From positions 2,480,001-2,544,000 of the forward strand of contig NZ_CP150291.1 of NCBI RefSeq assembly GCF_038051985.1: 64,000 nt of DNA. Reading direction: 5' to 3'. Positions 62,330 through 64,000 of the stretch are shown one piece after another (the stretch's first letter is position 1; the number at the start of each line of letters is the position of its first letter). The notes under the pieces are model-generated. The model was not told the DNA's origin and did no database searches. It worked only from the letters and a program-made list of their open reading frames with translations. Position numbers and translations under genes: made by a program. Source of the stretch: Solibacillus sp. FSL H8-0523. GTDB lineage: Bacteria > Bacillota > Bacilli > Bacillales_A > Planococcaceae.

Positions 62330-62860
62330 ATGGAACATTGGGATCTATATGATCAACACCGCAACAAAACTGGTAACATGATTACACGAGGCAGTGAAAT
62401 GGCACCTAACGAGTTTCACCTCGTTGTACACGTTTGTATTTTTAATAAGCAAGGTGAAATGCTAATCCAGCAGCGCCAACCTTTTAAATACGGCTGGTCC
62501 AACTATTGGGACGTAACATGTGGCGGTAGTGCAATTAGTGGCGATACGAGCCAGCAAGCCGCTTCACGAGAGTTATTTGAAGAACTCGGCATTACATATG
62601 ATTTTGAAAATATCCGCCCTCAACTGACGATTAATTTTGAACGTGGATTTGACGATTGGTATTTAGTAGATTATGAAGTAAATCTAGATGAACTTGTGCT
62701 TCAGCCCGAGGAAGTACAAGGAGCGAAGTGGGTATCAAGAGAGGAAATCCTACAAATGATTCGGGAAGATACATTCATTCCGTATTATGAGCATTTAATT
62801 CACATGCTGTTTGATATGCGCCAAAACTACGGTACCATTACAAGAAGCTCGTTCAAGTAA
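62330..62860 (+). CDS. Nudix hydrolase (YfcD/IPP isomerase-like)
   Basis: 176 aa. Opens with WDLYDQHRNKTG; Nudix box GDTSQQAASRELFEELGI, where the usual first Glu of GX5EX7REUXEEXGU is Asp but RE-x-x-EE-x-G is complete. The region before it, WDVTCGGSAISG, resembles the IPP isomerase-type Nudix subgroup (YfcD). It probably hydrolyses a nucleotide or related diphosphate; substrate unknown. AAGGAGG is perfectly placed before ATG 62330. Confidence 0.88.
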   Translation: MEHWDLYDQHRNKTGNMITRGSEMAPNEFHLVVHVCIFNKQGEMLIQQRQPFKYGWSNYWDVTCGGSAISGDTSQQAASRELFEELGITYDFENIRPQLTINFERGFDDWYLVDYEVNLDELVLQPEEVQGAKWVSREEILQMIREDTFIPYYEHLIHMLFDMRQNYGTITRSSFK

Positions 62861-62878
62861 TTTTGAACGAGTTTTTTG
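62848..62878 (+). terminator. Terminator overlapping Nudix gene end
   Basis: CTCGTTCAA (62848-62856) pairs with TTGAACGAG (62863-62871), then TTTTTT; its 5' arm covers the last codons of the gene. Confidence 0.85.
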
Positions 62879-62944
62879 TTTTGATAATAAGTGGATACCA
62901 CTGCCCAAATTAACTAGCGGCTTATTCATATGGCCTTCACCTTC

Positions 62945-63478
62945 TTATAATGTTTTGGTAATATCATCGTGTAATTTAGGCCATGTAATCGTATTGTTTT
63001 TCCAATCCTCATAAATAGCCGCAAACAACACCGAATCTGAAATGGTCCCATCATCGTTTTCCCAAGCATTTCGTAAATAGCCTTCTTTCACAAAATTGCC
63101 CTTTACGAAGCATTTTTGCATCGCGATATTATCTGCTCTTGTATAAGCTTCAATTCGAATTTTTGAAAGTTCACCAAATAAATAATCCTGAAGCCAGTGC
63201 AATACCTTTACACCTATTCCTTTGCCACGCACCTCTTCTATGAGTCGAATATCAAAGAGCGGAATCGTATCCTCAATATCATCTATGACAAGTACCCCAA
63301 CCTTTTGCTGTTGGTGAATAATCCAAAAGGTCTCTCTACCATCGCTATAATAGCCCTTTTTAATGGCATTTCGAATCGATTGATGATCAAGTTTAGCATT
63401 GGAATGATATGGCCAATCATTCGAACATAATAGCTCTACGAATTCGTCGGCTTCATTATTAAATTTTAGAATATTCAT
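62945..63478 (-). CDS. GNAT acetyltransferase (RimJ/RimL-like)
   Basis: About 177 aa from ATG 63478 with GAGGTG six bases upstream (a GTG at 63487 overlaps that site). Motif A: DIRLIEEVRGKGIGVKVLHW; then RIEAYTRADNIAMQKCFVKG and FVKEGYLRNAWEN, typical of the acetyltransferase_3 (RimJ/RimL) group. Substrate unknown. Confidence 0.85.
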   Translation of the reverse strand: MNILKFNNEADEFVELLCSNDWPYHSNAKLDHQSIRNAIKKGYYSDGRETFWIIHQQQKVGVLVIDDIEDTIPLFDIRLIEEVRGKGIGVKVLHWLQDYLFGELSKIRIEAYTRADNIAMQKCFVKGNFVKEGYLRNAWENDDGTISDSVLFAAIYEDWKNNTITWPKLHDDITKTL

Positions 63479-63532
63479 TACTTTCACCTCATTACAAATT
63501 GTAGCATCATAAGATTTAAATGCTAAAAGCTA

Positions 63533-64000
63533 TCAGCTAATCTCTACATTTTTATCGAGTAATCCTAACTGCTTAAATTCCTTGATTAATGTATCTGTAT
63601 ACACTTCCAATGCTTCTTTTGTTGGAATTTGATCCAATAATTGAGCTCTATTATAATGCTTCCCGCCTTTTATCACGGCATCGATGTCCATTGTATGTTC
63701 AATGTTCACCAGAGGATCTGCATTTAATATCACAATATCCGCAATATAATTTTCTTTAAGCATTCCTAACTGATCGATTTTCAGCAGTTTACTTGCATTC
63801 ATTGTTGCTTGTTGTAATGCTTCTAACGGCGTAAATCCAGCTTCAACAAATAATTGTAACTCTCGGTGCAGCGCAAAGCCTGGATACGTAAAAATCCCTG
63901 CTGGTGTATCAGTACCTGGTACAACAATCCCTCCCATTTTGAAATACGTATAGGCAATTTTTTGAATCATTTTCGTTTGAATCCCAAATGATGTTTGCCC
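63533..64000 (-). CDS. Amidohydrolase family protein (partial, runs off right edge)
   Basis: The frame is open from the window edge to the stop at 63533, about 155 codons, giving only the C-terminal part. It contains MGGIVVPGTDTPAG with the metal-ligand Asp, GFALHRELQLFVEAGFTPLE, ALQQATMNASKLL and ADIVILNADPLVNIEHT, then VIKGGKHY: the end of the TIM barrel and the small beta-sandwich of imidazolonepropionase/prolidase-like amidohydrolases. Substrate cannot be inferred without the N-terminal metal site. Confidence 0.85.
   Translation of the reverse strand, partial: GQTSFGIQTKMIQKIAYTYFKMGGIVVPGTDTPAGIFTYPGFALHRELQLFVEAGFTPLEALQQATMNASKLLKIDQLGMLKENYIADIVILNADPLVNIEHTMDIDAVIKGGKHYNRAQLLDQIPTKEALEVYTDTLIKEFKQLGLLDKNVEIS

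Overview
The window looks like chromosomal DNA of a low-GC Gram-positive endospore-former, most likely Bacillales and Planococcaceae-like (Lysinibacillus/Solibacillus type). The grounds are strong AGGAGG-type ribosome binding sites, T-box-free but riboswitch-rich leaders, Bce-type peptide-antibiotic modules, HemAT, RsiV-type anti-sigma factors, and proteins that read like Bacillus families. No rRNA, tRNA, prophage, insertion sequence or CRISPR array was seen. Both window edges cut genes: a VOC dioxygenase at the left and an amidohydrolase at the right.

Layout. 0-5 kb: a chemoreceptor in an apparent operon with a ring-cleaving dioxygenase (minus), then a LytS-like histidine kinase with a SARP-type response regulator (plus). 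5-9 kb: two MFS exporters, one divergent from a TetR regulator with a palindromic operator. 8.7-11.3 kb: a LysR regulator convergent with a succinate/acetate CoA-transferase; both promoters carry the same LTTR box. 11.5-14 kb: GNAT, S66 peptidase, a Crp/Fnr regulator and two gene relics. 14-16 kb: an ECF sigma/anti-sigma pair. 16-22 kb: UppP, VTT membrane protein, a small kinase, methyltransferase, membrane zinc protease-like protein and an SgrR-like regulator. 22-26 kb: a large sigma-factor/YcdB-like fusion and an MFS pump. 26-29 kb: thiMDE thiamine salvage operon behind two tandem TPP riboswitches. 29-33 kb: a DUF218 protein and two more ECF sigma/anti-sigma pairs. 33-39 kb: PadR-DUF2812 pair and a Bce-like ABC transporter/two-component operon. 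39-44.5 kb: small DUF proteins, HemAT and a YcgR/YcgQ-type permease pair. 44.7-55 kb: a cobalamin-riboswitch zone (metE, pyruvate carboxylase, and one riboswitch without an obvious gene) with cstA between them. 55-64 kb: small unknown proteins, a LytTR/DUF3021/ABC operon, czcD-czrA metal efflux, a lipoprotein, a Nudix hydrolase and acetyltransferases.

How it works together. The most striking theme is cobalamin: three cobalamin riboswitches lie within about 8 kb. One controls metE, the expected B12-independent enzyme. A second sits directly before pyruvate carboxylase, a biotin enzyme that does not use B12, and pyc is divergent from cstA, a family that includes pyruvate importers. A third has its own terminator but no clear target gene; behind it lie several long hairpins, a perfect cre match and a 59-codon ORF. 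A second theme is stress signalling: four ECF sigma loci (one fused to a long unknown C-terminal part), two two-component systems, two chemoreceptors and a LytTR system. A third is gene decay: at least five short, in-frame remnants (DUF523, HAD hydrolase, ABC permease, NmrA-type oxidoreductase, nitroreductase) lie in intergenic spaces, so the region has been losing genes.
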